This document shows, in pieces, positions 35,101 through 48,899 of a stretch of 64,000 nucleotides of DNA. A program made the translations under genes and the position numbers. The DNA is from Neurospora crassa OR74A (taxonomy: Eukaryota > Ascomycota > Sordariomycetes > Sordariales > Sordariaceae). Each line of letters begins with the position of its first letter. The stretch's first letter is position 1. Below the pieces are notes generated by a model that worked only from the letters and a program-made list of their open reading frames with translations, searched no databases and was not told where the DNA came from. The stretch is from positions 3,699,917 through 3,763,916 of the forward strand of contig NC_026501.1 of NCBI RefSeq assembly GCF_000182925.2, given 5' to 3'.

Positions 35101-35927
35101 CTCCTTCTTCTTACAACTAAAAAAAGGAGTTAGATTAAGGAATTACTTGCTTACACTCCCCAAGAGCTTACATGTACTATTATGAGACAAGGGTACTATT
35201 ATAGGTAGGCTACAATATTCATTATTGTATGAAGGAAGGGAGAGGAGAGTGTGCGCCAGCCTAGGCTGAGTAGGGTTGTGTGGCCCGGTAGAGTTAGTCA
35301 TATAGAGCCTCAATGCCTGGGCCGGCGCTAGTGCTATACATGTTGGAGAGGGGTCCAGGTTCCTGTCGGGTCGCCAACTCTGTGGAGCAGAGTTGGCGAC
35401 AAAACCACCGGACACGACAAAACCCAAACGGACAGCAAAAACGGCCCACCTCCAATAGGTATTTAATCTAGGAATTAATTATACAGCCACGACTTCGCCA
35501 AAACTTATAAAGATTCAGGAATAGGTTAATAAGTAGTAGCTTAACCTTCTTATAATTGTTTGTTAAGAACAACTACTTTTGGAAGCTCAATCACATTTTT
35601 TATAAAGAGGTAAAAAGTAGTAGTTTTTGATAAAAACTCTATATAATTTATATATATATACATTTCTATAAAAGTAGGTTATCTTATATTTATAAAGTCT
35701 AATAACTACCAAAATATAAATAGTATTAGTATTTATACGCTTAATAATTTATTATATATTTTTAAAATCTTAATATATTCATATTATAGTATTCTTAAGT
35801 AAGAAATATATTAATACAATATATAGTTATAGTATTAAGGTAGGTACTAACTTATATAAATATAAGTTAATTAATGATTAAAAGATATATATATTATATA
35901 TATTATAGGGTAAAAAAAATACAGTTC
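35101..35927. other. transition zone, no gene seen
   Basis: GC-balanced to about 35450 and AT-rich after. A perfect 13-bp inverted repeat with a 5-base loop lies at 35370-35400. A 94-codon minus-strand frame at 35143-35427 shows no family features. Confidence 0.4.
35370..35400. repeat. perfect 13-bp hairpin
   Basis: GTCGCCAACTCTG and its exact complement are separated by TGGAG. Too stable to be chance in this composition. There is no downstream U tract and no adjacent gene end, so the role is unknown. Confidence 0.7.
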
Positions 35928-36171
35928 CCCTGGGCGGAGCCAATGTCTAGGGGAGACAGAGAGACGCCCTTAGAAATTACTTAGTATAAAAAAAAAAAGA
36001 AAAAAAAAAAAAAAAAAAAAAAACTTAGAGCTGAACTGAACGAGTAACCTTTAAAAAAGACAACACTAATAATAACCATTGAACTATAAGCTCTAATGGT
36101 TTCTTAAATAAGTAGTTGAATTACCTACCTTATATTACCAACTTCGTTCCCCCCCTCCCCCCACCCCTCTG

Positions 36172-36205
<34 letters not shown>

Positions 36206-36756
36206 CAAAGGCAAAATTTTGAATTTTTTTTTTCATTTTTTCGCTTCCCTAGAATTTACAGCTTTCAACCCTAACCCTAACCCTTTCCAAAGCTCCCTTA
36301 GGGTTAAAGGTCTGGTTTGGGACTTGGTTATTTCTGGGACTTAGTCATTTCTCGGACCTCACGGTTACAACCAAAATCCTTATTTTTAACTTCTTTTGCA
36401 TTTCTCTTGACAACTAGGGTATATACTATAATAGGACTGGTACCAAAATAATGATCTTTCTTTTCTCGTTATTTTGGCACTATATATATTTGGATACATT
36501 AGATGGTCGAGGAGAAATCGCTGTTGCAAAGGAAAAAGTAGCTTTTTCGAGCTACTATTTAAACCGTATCCTGCTTAGCGCCAAGATTCCCTCTTTTGGA
36601 CGCCAAGACGGGTATTTTTTTGTATTCTGGCCTATTATAGACAGATACGCCGCGCCTTCCTCGCTTACGGCGTTGGGTGGGCCTATGGACTATGACCTTT
36701 GGTGTGGATCTTCCATGTCACCTTGCGGGCCCACGACAACGCTCGAGCTCTGAAAG
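35928..36756 (+). repeat. 0.84-kb dispersed repeat, copy 2
   Basis: The better-preserved copy of the repeat at 7733-8567. It contains two poly-A tracts (about 35989-36023 and 36172-36202) and CCCTAACCCTAACCC at about 36266-36280. Most of it retains CA/TG. A 100-codon open frame at 36451-36753 is disrupted in copy 1, so I do not call it a gene. Confidence 0.7.
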
Positions 36757-36878
36757 CATGGGCGTCTCAATAAACTAACATTCTTAGAATTAAAATCTTT
36801 AATAAATTAAAGTAATTTAATATACTTTGAAAACAAACTACTTGTTAGTATATTACTAAGATAGACTAATATATTTAG

Positions 36879-39800
36879 GGTTTACCTCCCCACACGCACC
36901 AAAAACCTACATATACGCACTACACCCAAATGTCAGCTGTTATGTAAAATATACCGTTTTAGCTGTAAAAATCGTAATTTCATATATTTCGAGCTGGGTT
37001 AACCCAGTATAAAATTTAGTTTTACCAACAAATCTAATAGTGCCAATCTAGTAATACTCTCGTAGTATTGAGAGGGTTAAGATAATTTGTATTATACTTT
37101 ACTTTAACCCTAAATATTTATATTTAACAGTTTAAAGTTTATATTTGGTAGATTAGATAACTTAGAAAGCTCGTTAGATAAGCCAATTAATAATATCTTA
37201 ACAACCTCCTCCCTTTGCCTCTTTTTAGCCATTTACTCTCGAGCTCTCGCCTTCCAATATCTCCCTAATTCATTATCCTCGTCGTCGTCGGCTACTTCGA
37301 TACAACTACGTACTTTATTCTAAGTATAAGTACGGGCGTTACTGCTATCCATCTCTTCAATACTAGCCCCCTTCTTGTAGTAAGAGTATCTACAATGTAC
37401 TAAGGCTCGTATTATATTTAAGTTACGTAATTTACCCTTTATATATTTAAGTTACGTAATTTACCCTTTAGTATATTTAAGTTACGTAATTTACCCTTTA
37501 GCAGCCTTGCTCGATTCAACTAATAGTATAATATATATAAATTTACTATTAAATAGCCCCCCTTACTGACGCAGGCAACCTTTAGGTATAATTTTAGTAG
37601 TTAATTTATATTTAAAATATTTATCTACCGTATCCTAATAAGGGAGTTAGTATAAAGTATGTCCGGGATATAGATAATAATTTATATATTATTAATATAA
37701 GTATTAAAATAGATAGTAAATTTCCTTTATTATTAAGGCCGTTTTACCCTCCTCTAATAAGATTTCCATTTCGTAGGTATAAAGGAGATTGTATTAGGCT
37801 CTAAAATGATTCGAATAAGGTTTAAGGGGGGTGCTAGGGAGATTTAGCTGCTTAGAAGGTAATATTGATTCAAATTTATTTTATTAGTAATTTAAAAGAC
37901 TAAATGCCTACGTAAATAATTCGTATAGGTATTTACTTATTTACTTGTAGTTAACCTACTTAATTTGTATATAGAATTCCGATTTAGCTAATAGATTTGT
38001 ATAAACCTTATAGTAGTAGTTTATATATTGAAAATAAGCCTTAGATAATTTGATTAGATTACTATAAATCAATAATCCGTAATTCTTAAGAGAACTATTA
38101 TTAGCCTTATTTAGTAATATTGTTCTTTATCCCTAATTGAAATAGTTCTTCGTATAATAGTTTACTTACTCCTTCTTATAAAGTAAAAGAGACTCCCTAA
38201 TTTATAAGACAATATCTTCCTAATTATTAAATTAATACTATAGAATAGATTAGGCGTATTCAAATTCCGTTATATTAGAAGAATAAATTATATATTACTA
38301 TGTAAAGAATAGTATTAATTTCGTGTTAGCGACCTTATTGGGTAAGGGATCGAGAGCTTTAACCCTAATAATTAAAGTAACCCGGGTATTAAGCCGCTTC
38401 AACTCCTTAAAATCCTCCTTATCACATTAGTCTTATACTTCCTAACTCGATAGGAACGAGCGTACCCAATCTCTCTTAAGGTAGTTAATAATATTATAAT
38501 TAAAATACTATACGTAGTATTATTATTATATATTAAGAAAGGTCTAGTTAATAGCATTAGTAAACTGGGGGTTATTATTAGTTATAACGACTTTAGGGTA
38601 AAGGATTTTAAGTTCGTCGGTAGCGTTTCTAATACTCTTTACTAAGAAAGTATAACCTTCCTCCCTATCGTTATTGAATAGTACTTAAAAGACCGGTATA
38701 GAAATTTTTTCTAGGGTAAGGACTATACCCTATATAAAAGGGAAATAGTAACGGTTAGTTTCATATATAATGTTAATTGAAATTATATATAGAAACCTTA
38801 TCTATATTCGATGCTAGCGTTTAGTAACCTAAAATATATAGTATAGTATATTATTATTATCCCCGTTAAATTATTCGTACTTGAAAGCGAGGGTATTGCT
38901 TTAATAGTCCTCGTATACCCTCTTAATAAATGCCTGGGTATTATCATACCCCTTTCGTATATTATAGCGTTAATACTAATATATATTATAAAAGTCTTTA
39001 TAAGTCTAAAGAATATTAGGGTATTCCTTCCTTACTATAGCGAAGATAGTTTGTATTGTAAGGTCTCGTTGTAGAAGGAGGTTTTCTAAAAAGGTATTAG
39101 CTTCTAGGTTAACCTTATAATTATATGCCTTCTAACGAAATATAATATGGCCTTCTAATCTACTTAACAGGGCATAGCTTTAATAAATTAAGTCTATTGC
39201 CCGGGCAGTCTAATTCTACTTAGTGGCCTTCTTAACTTAGAGTACAATTTGGAATAGGTAATAACGGGTAGTTTTTTATAATATAGACCGGCGCTTCGCA
39301 TTGGGATTCTATACAAATAGTAGCCGGGGGTTGGCGTAGTTGCAATAGTATATAATTTTAATAATAGAACCGTCATCTTTGTAGCCAAACTTCTTAAATT
39401 TCTACGTACGTTGAGTTACAACACTAAAGCAATAGCAACAGCAAAAGGCGACGAGGTAGGTAAAAAGCTCGTTATAATCTTCGGTAATTATTAAGAAGAG
39501 GGGGTTATCTACTAATATAGTCTATATTGTATTACGATTAATGGAGGAGGCGTACGAAGCGAGGCTAGAGATCGAGGAGGTCGATGCACGACGAGGGCGC
39601 TTAGTAGAGGGCATCTAAATCGGTTAATTAAACTCGAAATTAATTAAATATAATAACTTTACGTATATTGAAGGTGTAGTATAAATATAGAATTAGAATA
39701 TTATTATAGATATATATAAAGTACTAATATAATAGCGTGTAGGGTACTAGTGCTGGTGCAACTGGCTGTGTGAAAAAAAGGGGAGAAGAAATGACCGAAG

Positions 39801-39947
39801 TATAGCGATGTTGCGTGTATTAAAAAGACGAAATTTTGCAAGTAAAAACGGGATTTACGATGTCAGGTGTCATTAGCTGAACCGCCCTATTTTTCTGGGT
39901 AGGGGTGCGTACATGTAGGTTTTTGGTGCGTGTGGGGAGGTAAACTC
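36879..39947. mobile_element. MULE 1, 3.1 kb, complete ends
   Basis: About 40-bp TIRs beginning GGTTTACCTCCCCACACGC (left) and GAGTTTACCTCCCCACACGC (right), flanked by a 9-bp duplication TATATTTAG (36870-36878, 39948-39956). Long TIRs and an 8-10-bp TSD, plus an internal minus-strand transposase, define a Mutator-like element. Fully RIP-degraded inside, while the TIRs keep CA/TG. Confidence 0.88.
37500..39614 (-). pseudogene. MULE 1 transposase relic
   Basis: Begins with an ATG at 39614 (MPSTKRPRRASTSSISSLAS) and breaks after 30 codons at a TAG that was CAG. Downstream, FKKFGYKDDGSIIKIIYYCNY matches a FAR1-like DNA-binding region. About 1 kb on, YYFPFI-GIVLT-EKISIPVFQVLF--DREEGYTFLVK and PKVVITNNNPQFTNAIN resemble the MULE catalytic core, with VITDN decayed to VITNN. 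Nonfunctional. Confidence 0.7.
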
Positions 39948-40063
39948 TATATTTAGTATCAAACTATTATAGTTAATTATTATTATAGTATTTGGGCTTT
40001 TAGTTCCTTAGAATAATATTTTGTATATTTAATTCCTTTCTTTTCAACTAATTAATTAATAGT

Positions 40064-42466
40064 CTTATTCCCTATACTATGAATTATAGCGCCTTATTAG
40101 TATAGGGTCCTTCTCCAATTCTCCGGAGGGGAAAACCGTACAGCGTTAAGCGCCGCCGGATGAAAACCCCCAGCTCCATCTCGGCCGTAATCCTCTACGC
40201 CGCTCTTATTTTACTTACAACTATAACAATTCTTATCTACCGCTATAACGAACTAATTTCATCTCTCCTACCGCTATATTATTCTAATACTAAAATAAGA
40301 AAGATAATAAGAATAGAACTAAACTTAAAGCGCTATTTTCTTTACTATCCCTCTTGTCACGGCACGTAGACTGGGCAAGTGGCTGGCACTGCTAATCTGA
40401 CGAATGTAATAAATAATCAACTATGGGGAGTGGAAGAGAAGAAGAGAAGTGCTGGCTCTGGCTGGCACGACTAAATATAAGAATGAAGTGGGTCCCTAGA
40501 AGGATGCAACCAATTAGACAACACAGGTAGATGCGATAAGGATGCACCCAACCAGAAGGCGCAGATATGAGCACGGGCCAACGGGAGTGGTCTTGGCAAG
40601 ACCCAGCAAGCAATGCAGCAAGCAGTCTGGCTCAGCCATGACACCTCTATCTTAATCTCTACCACCCTCTCTTCCGCCTTCTCTCCGCTTCCCTATCCTA
40701 TTTTTCTATCCGCTTCCCCACTTCTCCGCTTCCTTACTCTATTTATAATTACCTCTACCTCGTTTATTTACTTTCCTACTCTATAAACTTACCTTTATTT
40801 ATAATAATATAAGGACTTTCTCCTTTATTTATATAATCCCCCTACAGTATTCCCTCTAATCTCTTTCCTTTCTCTTCTTCCCTATTATAACCATTCTCTA
40901 AAATAATTTCATCCGGCTACTATCGTCCTAACCTAATTGATTTAACTTCTAATATAAAAACCCCCTCCCCTAATTTATCCCCAGGACTTGTATTTCCTAG
41001 TAGTTTAAAACCTACAACCCTTATTTATAACCTCAGTAATCTCCTCAGCAACTATACCCCTCTAAACTAATATAATTTCTTTATTTATTTTCTATCCGTC
41101 TTTTATACTAATCCGACTAATATTATATATAAAATCCTTTACTTCTACTATATTTTAAACTTTACTTCTATTATAAAGGGTAATAAATTTATTTCTATTA
41201 ATACTTTCTATACGTTTATTACCAGTAAGGTTTACTTTGTTTTAGCGTTTAGTAAACCTTCCGCCCTTTATTTTCTTCCTTCCTACGCTTTATTTAACTT
41301 CTATATTTAATTATAGGCTTTTAAAATATTACTTATATTTAGACTACTAATAAATATATATTGGATATCCCTATTAATCTTTATAATACCTATTAGACTA
41401 TTTAAACGGCCGTTATTATTATAATATTAGGTAATTAATTTAAATTTAATTAAAGATTAAATTCCTGCATTTGTATTACTAATAGTTTTACTAATCGTAT
41501 ATATAAATATTTAAAATAGAACAGCCTACTTAAGGTTATTAGTAATCTCCCTCGCGTTTTGTACTATAATATTACTAACTTCTAAAAGAAGGACTATTAT
41601 AAATTAATTATAAGAAATATTCGCTACGGTCGTATTCCCTCCCTCCCTAGTACTAGTACTATAAACCTAATTCGGATCGCCTTTAATTCAAGTAATCGTA
41701 TCATTACTCTTATTCGTATTGTATTTAGCAATAACAATTTTACTACTCTTATTCGTATAGTCTCTAGTATTAATAATAGTAGTATTACTCCTAATAGCTT
41801 TATAGTTATCGATACTCTCGGTCGCCCTCTTATAAACGAGGATTGGGTTTAATAGCGCTATGAAATTACTATAAATTAAATTTATATAATAGAACTATTC
41901 GATTAGTTTTTCAAGTACAATTAGACGCTCGTTAAATAGTACCTCTTAGTTCTTATTATAATTATAATTTAAATAATTCCCGTAGTTAATATAATTATTT
42001 CCTCCCCATTCCTATTCTATTATTCTAATATTATTAATATTCTATTTTCCTCCTAGGAATACCTTATAATTTCCTTATATTACTCCTCCTCTAATTCGAC
42101 TACTAAATAATATTCTCTTAACCTCCCTAACTTTAACGCTTATAATAAGATTTTTTTATGTTTAGCTCTATTATTGAAATACTCTTCAAGTTCTTCCTTT
42201 ATCAATAATTAAGCTTCCGGGTTCGCTTAGAAATTAATATCCGTAGCAAAATAATTTAGGATAATATAAACGAAGGTCTTTTTTTCGAACTTATAAGTAT
42301 AAATAGGAATCAAAACGTCCGGTACTTTCCTCCAGTGGAAGAAGGCCCGGAGGCTAATAATTGCCGTTCTAATTTGGATAAGGAGGGAACTCTTCGCTTC
42401 AGTTAATAAATATAACTCTCCCTTATTTTCTTCCAATTTTCAATATCTTCCTTTCTTCTTCTTTAT
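40064..42466 (-). mobile_element. LINE copy D, 5'-truncated
   Basis: The minus-strand counterpart of the 3' part of LINE C (about 18458-20570). The structured 3' end is at 40064-40200. Its 5' truncation point is at about 42466, where unrelated sequence begins. A solo LTR is inserted at 40355-40643. Fully RIP-mutated apart from the solo LTR. Confidence 0.75.
40355..40643. mobile_element. solo LTR, young copy
   Basis: 289 bp, TGTCACGGCACG...GCCATGACA, with a perfect 5-bp target duplication CCTCT (40350-40354, 40644-40648). In contrast to the LINE around it, CA and TG are abundant, so it inserted after RIP of the LINE or escaped it. Same family as 7209-7472. Confidence 0.88.
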
Positions 42467-44399
42467 TGAAGCGTGCTTCAACTGTTCAGAGGTGGATGAC
42501 ATTCACTGTCTCAGAGGGGCTCATGGTTCATAACCCGTATCCACCGAACGGACTGTTGAGGGACGGTTCGTCTAAGTCAGGTCTCTATACAAAAAGTTTC
42601 CTAGGCTCTTATTAGTTAAATCCGTAGTACGGCCCCACTATTAGCTTAAGCGTCTTACTAAGCTAGCTTCTAATTAATTAATCTAGGGATAGTATTTCTA
42701 ACAATCCGCGCCAGAATATACTAAATCTTTCTATTTCTAAATAATAATTAGCTAAAGGGTTTAGTAAACAGTGAGTATATTTGCTTAGTACCCGTACTAG
42801 CTAACTATTAATATTATAAATTTCCTGCTGTTTAATTTCGATTTTCAACCTTCTACCTATTAATCAATAATAATACTAATATTGTTATTGCAATGTAATT
42901 TTAATACCTAGTTTACCGCTAGATAAATTATTGTAATAACTATAAATACCTATTATTAGACTGTAGCAATTTTCCTATTCTAATAAACGATTGGTAGGCG
43001 ATAAACGACCGGCGACTGACTAGTAAAGTAGCCCGCGCGGGGTATAAGAATCTCGCCTCCCTAATTTTAAGTTTTAAACTCTCTCTTCTATTTATTACTA
43101 ACCTAAAACTCTACCCTCGAAACGGGTAGTAGGTAAACCATCCTACTAATTACGAATTCATAATTCTACCTTCAAGAAGAAAAGAGTATTAGCCTTCGTA
43201 TGACTATTAAGGCTAATAATTAAATACTCTAGAACTAATTGAGGTTTATATTTATAATAAAATAGATTATTATATTTTCAAACTCTAAAGTAATTAGAAT
43301 TTTTCGGTATATATATAGACCGTTGAATAAATTATCCTACTAATTACTAACCTAAACTCTACCCTCAAAAGAAAATTAATAAAAACCTACTACCGAATTA
43401 GTATTACCCTAAATTTGATAGTAGACGTAGACCCCAACTTCCTAAATTGGTATAAGTATTACTTTAAAGTCGATAGTAAATATATATCCTACTACTTCCT
43501 AAATCCTGTTTATTGAATTAATTCTCCCCTTCTTATTTATTTACTTACTCTTACTAATATATTATGATAAATATAAACAATTTCCATTTCTTTATGGGTT
43601 TCCTTTTCGATATTTATTTATTCATTCTAAAGGCTTATATATTTTTCCTTTCGTCGTCGTTATTGTAAATATATATATTAAATATTACAAATTGTATTAT
43701 TAATACAAACCTAATACTAAATTTACTAATAAGTAAAATCCTATTAAATTTATATAAAATTATAAAGAATATTATAATAAGTAAGCGGAAGTATATTTCT
43801 ATTAGGTTGTTTATTACTATTCTTAATGTTCCCTTTATTAATTAATTAGTACTATCCGCTTAATAGTAAATCCTTTAAAATGTATAAATCCTGCTATAAA
43901 CCTAATATACCGTATCAATCTACTACCTATAGGTAAATAGTACCCTCGAAGGTTAAAATCCGAGCTATAAGGGGTTGCAAGTACGATTCGGGTAGTACCG
44001 GTTGGCCGGCTTATTGAATAATCAATATTATGAACAGGCTATATATTATAAGAAGAGAGATGCTACCGAACGATTTCTTCTTCCTAACCGACTATAATTA
44101 ATATTACGGCCGGTATAGTAATTAGTATAATAACTAATATAATAGCCGGTATAATAACTACTAGCTCCTCCCTAATCAAAATTATTACTACTTTAACCTC
44201 ATTATAAATATTATAAAGAAGAATTTAATAAATTACTAGAGCGGGAACTATAGCTATTTTTGCCTATTGTATTACTGATAGTACTACTACCGATAGTACC
44301 GCCTATATTAATACTACGCTAAAGACCCTTAGTACTGGCCCCGGTACCGGCCTAAGCATTGCTACTAATAGTACCGGTACTAGTACCGGCACTAGCCTA
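42467..44399. repeat. degenerate repeat, possibly 5' part of a Helitron-like element
   Basis: Starts with a short unmutated block (42467-42590, GGACGGTTCGTCTAAGTCAGG region) and then RIP-degraded DNA without readable protein. The junction with LINE D is abrupt. Its link to the downstream Helitron-like coding is inferred from adjacency only. Confidence 0.35.
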
Positions 44400-46135
44400 A
44401 CTAATATAATAATTTTGAAGAATTATCGATATTAATAAATAGTTTCCAAATCGAAACTGTGTTATACGTTTAATTACTCTTTTCTTTCCTATAAGTAAGA
44501 ATTTACAAATATATCTAAAATAATAAATGTTTAAAAATATAAATATAGCTAATTTTACTTACTTTATTAGGATTCGCTTAATACTACTGTAACCTGCTGC
44601 TAAATTAATTAAATTCGGTGTGATTATTGTTATTATTCTTATAATAGTAAATAATTCTTATTTATACCTTCCCTTGGTAGTTACAGATAATATAATACTA
44701 GTATTTATAATAAGGATAATAATTAGAATAATAATTAGGAAGATAATATAGAAAATAATAATCTTAACTTTGGTTAGAATCCTAATTTTGATTCAAATTT
44801 AGATTCAAGCCTGAACCTAAATAACTATTTCTTTTACCTAATATATAATATTATTCCGGCTATAGTAAATAGGTATATTAAATTTAAATTTTATAGGTAT
44901 TACTAATTAGTTTTACTATATATGAATACTAACTTTGAAAATAAATTCTATTTACATTACTAAAGAGTATTTATACGTAGGTTGTTTTTTAATTTTAATA
45001 ATAGAAAAGAGTTTAAAATTTGCAATCTATATTGTAATTACAATCCTACTCCCAGACTACTAACACCCCAACCTCTACTACCTCGCTAACGTTAATTCCA
45101 CGATAGCGGCCCAATATGTTACCTATTCCTAAACCTACTTTCGAATAATTAGTACTATTATTTCCCCCCCGGCCTCGCTAATCCCCCGGACTTCCCGGTA
45201 TTAAATTTAAAAGGAATCCTCTATATTATGGTTTTAAAGATCTACTAGTAATAGCTATCTTTAAAATTAATTTCGAAATAATTAAAATATTTTAAGTAAC
45301 TAAGAAAGAGGATAATATAGAATAGTATTTACGATATAAAGAGAGATAGTTTAATATATATATTACTAGTAGATATCATTATTAATATTATAACCGCAAC
45401 GACCGAAGAGTTCCTAATAATCCTCTTTACTATAATACTGAAAATAACCTAATTTTTAACAATATTCCCGAACAATTTATTGCCCGGGTATATATCTTTA
45501 TCAATATTTAGGTTATTAAGGGTTCCCAATATAAATATTCCAGTTATATTATTAACTTCCTTCGTAATATAGGTTATATTCATTACCAATTACCCTTATT
45601 ACTGCGTAATTTCGATATTATTATCCTTTGACCTTGTAGGGCTAAGGATAAACTCTATATTGCTAGAAGAGTTAGATAGGCTATAATAGTCAACCCTAAT
45701 AAGCTTCGTATTTAGTTCGATTATCTAAAAGCTAATTACCTTAAATATAGGAATATTAAAATTATTGAGGCCTAGTTTAAATAATTAGAACGATTTCCTA
45801 ATAGTAATATATTTAACGACTTAATAGTCTATAAAATCGACCCTAATAATTTCCTAAACGGTGAGAATTTTGATTTTAATAATCATAATTGAAAATGGGA
45901 AGAGGATAATAAGGATAATAATAGTTTTAAACCAAAAGTCGCCGCCCTCCCCAACCTTATAGTTAATTAGGTAAATATAGAATAACTTTATTAATAATTG
46001 GGTCGAGGATAGCTTACTCTAATTAGTAATATACCAATTCAGCCTGCTCCCGGTTAATACCCTCCAACTCAACTATTCCTTAAACCTAATCCTTTACGTA
46101 ATACCCCTATAAAGGAATAGGATAGATTTCAACCT
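44400..46135 (+). pseudogene. Helitron-associated (DUF6570-like) protein relic
   Basis: The plus strand at about 45450-45720 reads EQFIARVYIFINI-VIKGSQYKYSSYIINFLRNIGYIHYQLPLLLRNFDIIIL, in two overlapping pieces of the same frame. This matches the conserved block found N-terminal to the helicase in fungal Helitron proteins (E-x-LIARVH-F...GQQYKYRGH-VNFLR). RIP stops interrupt it. The Rep/helicase part is not seen; MULE 2 inserted at 46144. Confidence 0.5.
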
Positions 46136-47534
46136 ATCCTATTGGGTAAACCTCCGCACACCCACCCCAAACCTACATACACCCAAAAAGGAGGGATGTC
46201 AGCTGTCATGTAAAATACGTCGTTTTAGCTGTAAAAACCGTGCTTTTTAATATCTTGCACATTCTAACCCAGTAAATCCCATGTAGCAAATCCCATACAG
46301 CAAATCTGACAGCGCCAATCTAGTGATACTTTTATAGTATTGATAACTCTACTCTACTCTAAATACTAATATTTAATAATTTAAATTGTTCGTTAAATAA
46401 GGTTATTAATAATATTTTAATAGCCTCCTCATCCCTCGCCTCCCCTCTCGCTATTTACTCTCTCACCTTCGCTTCCTAGTATCTACCCAGCTCGTCATCC
46501 TTATCCTTATTTTTATCCTTATCGTTAACTACCTTAATACAATTACGTATTTCGTTTTAGGTATTTAATTACTTAATACTAGGTCTTATCTCGTACTAGG
46601 AGTAATTGTACTGTACTGAAGCCCGTATAGGTTAGGTATTTCTCAATTTACTATAGGGCGCTATAGCTTTTTTACCCTAAATTACCCGGCTAAATAACCT
46701 ACTCGGTAGAATAGTTTCATTACTAAATAAGCTACCCTATTTAAGAGGGCGACCTTTAAATATACCTTTAGCAGTTAAGTAAAAACATAGATATTTATCT
46801 ACCGAATCCTAACGTAATAGTTAGTATAAGGATGACCGGAGAGAGGATAGTAGTAATTTTACCCGTTGTTAGATTAAATACTAAAATAAATAATAATTAT
46901 TTTTAATAATTAAGACCGTCTTACTAACTTCCCTCTTTACCTCCATCTTATAAATATAGGCATTTACTCCGGCGGCACCAGCTATATGTTATAGAGGCCC
47001 CAATCCCTATAGCGGCCCCAATATTTCAATCCTTGGTATGTAATTTTAATGTAAAATATCATTTATATAGTAAATCCCAAAGTCTTACAGCTGCATAAAA
47101 AAATAACTACAATGCCTAGTGACATGGTTTTATATGGAGATTTCTATGGTATATAATGTTCCTAATATTTAATTTTTTATAGTTATTTATACTAATACTA
47201 TCGACTATAGAGAGCTATCTCGTAATATTTAATATAGTATTTATAATAGTTGACTCGATTCTACAACCTTCCAGCTAAGTTTACTTATACAACTATTTTG
47301 TATAACTTTGGGCGTTAGTAAGCCCGTTTAAACTCTCTCTCTCTTATATTTAATTATTTATTTAATTAGGGAGTTCGACTTTAGTACAGCTACTTTAATA
47401 GAGTCTAATGCTAGCTTTGGCACTAGTTTGAGTATTGGTATTAGTACTGGTTCTGGTATTGGCACTAATATTAGTTTTAGCGTACGCTTTAAAGAGGGTA
47501 TTTTCAGAGACGACTACTATCGATCTAGAAATAA

Positions 47535-47590
47535 CTACAACTCTAGCTCTAGCTTTAGCTTTAGCTTTAGCTCTAACTCTAGCTTGAGAA
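47535..47590. repeat. AGCTTT/AGCTCT hexanucleotide tandem
   Basis: About nine 6-bp units inside MULE 3. The plus-strand 111-codon frame at 47428-47763 (Ser/Asn/Arg-rich) is a by-product of this repeat and of RIP composition, not a supported gene. Confidence 0.7.
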
Positions 47591-48899
47591 AGAGTAGGAA
47601 TTCTAATTGTAACCTTAATTCTAAAGAAGGACTAAAATTAAATATTAAAGAGTGTTCAAAGGGTAGGAGTCTTAGAGGTAGGAGTTTTAGAAGCGGAAGC
47701 TGTATCGACTGTAATTCTAACTTTAATTCTAATCTTAATTCTATATTTAGTATAGCTACTTAAATGTAATTTGATATTAGTTCTAGCTTTAAATCGCTTT
47801 TAAATACTATACTCGATTCACTATTATAGTTAGAAGTATAAGAGTTAACCGGCTATTGTACGCGCTTACAGTTAATAGCCTTACTAATAGAATTAGGAAT
47901 AAATTTAATAATATTATCATTCTCCTAGTAAAATAATCTACACTATATATTAGGTTGTAAACGAGGGAGGTTATTACAATTAATATATTTAATGTCCGTA
48001 GATTTAACTTTCTTCCTACTTCTTTTATTCTTCAAATTAAGGGTCTTCTTTTACTTTAAACTCGCTAGGGTATTATTTTGGTTCTATTGTAAATTAGTAG
48101 GTATATTATTTTATAATACCGGAATCTTCTTTTACTTCCGGTTTAAACTAATCTCTATTAGAAGGGAGTATTCGTTAAAAATATTTCTAATAGAATTCTT
48201 AGGTTGGCTGTACTTTATAGTTATAATATAAGGATCCTTTAATTAAAGGTAAAAATTATTAATATACTACTTAAAAAGACTACTTAGTATATGTAATTAT
48301 ACGTAGATATATAAATAATATAGATTAGGGACATACAAGCGGTACCTTAAAGTACTAACAAGGGTATATATAATTAAATTTTAGTAGCTTCTTAGTAGTT
48401 AACCGCTTAAATATCTTATGATAGTAAAGTAGCTTATATTAGAGAGGGATACTATACTCCTTATTATAAGAAGGGAGAGGAGGGGGGTTTTTATACTAAT
48501 TTATTAGCCGGCTTTTTTTTACTAAGAGAAATTTATAATTAATTATTTCTAATATAATATACATAATTTATAAAGGAAGTTAGCCTAACTAAGAGTAGGT
48601 AATAAATTTGTATTACTAGCGGGTTTAACTCTTGATTAGTCTTTTAATAAAAGTAGATTTTTATTTATTAATTATTTCAATAATAGTAGATATTAGCTTA
48701 TAAATATCGTTATTACCGTTAAGAAAGTAACTCTTAATATTAAGGTTATTTAATTCAATTAGGGATATAATTCTAATACTAGAATTTCTATACTACTTAA
48801 TATAGTAATATACTTATTAGTTTTTAATAAGAAGCTAATTCTTCTAAATATAATAAAGGATTAATTTCTAGGCTACAAAGCGCTGCCTTAAAATTTTCT

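Noticed and set aside
36451-36753. 100-codon frame in repeat copy 2
   Set aside because: The aligned region in copy 1 (8160-8560) is disrupted, and there is no recognisable domain.
47428-48231. Ser-rich 111-codon and Phe/Leu-rich 79-codon plus-strand frames
   Set aside because: They sit antisense to the MULE 3 transposase relic and follow hexanucleotide repeats or base bias.
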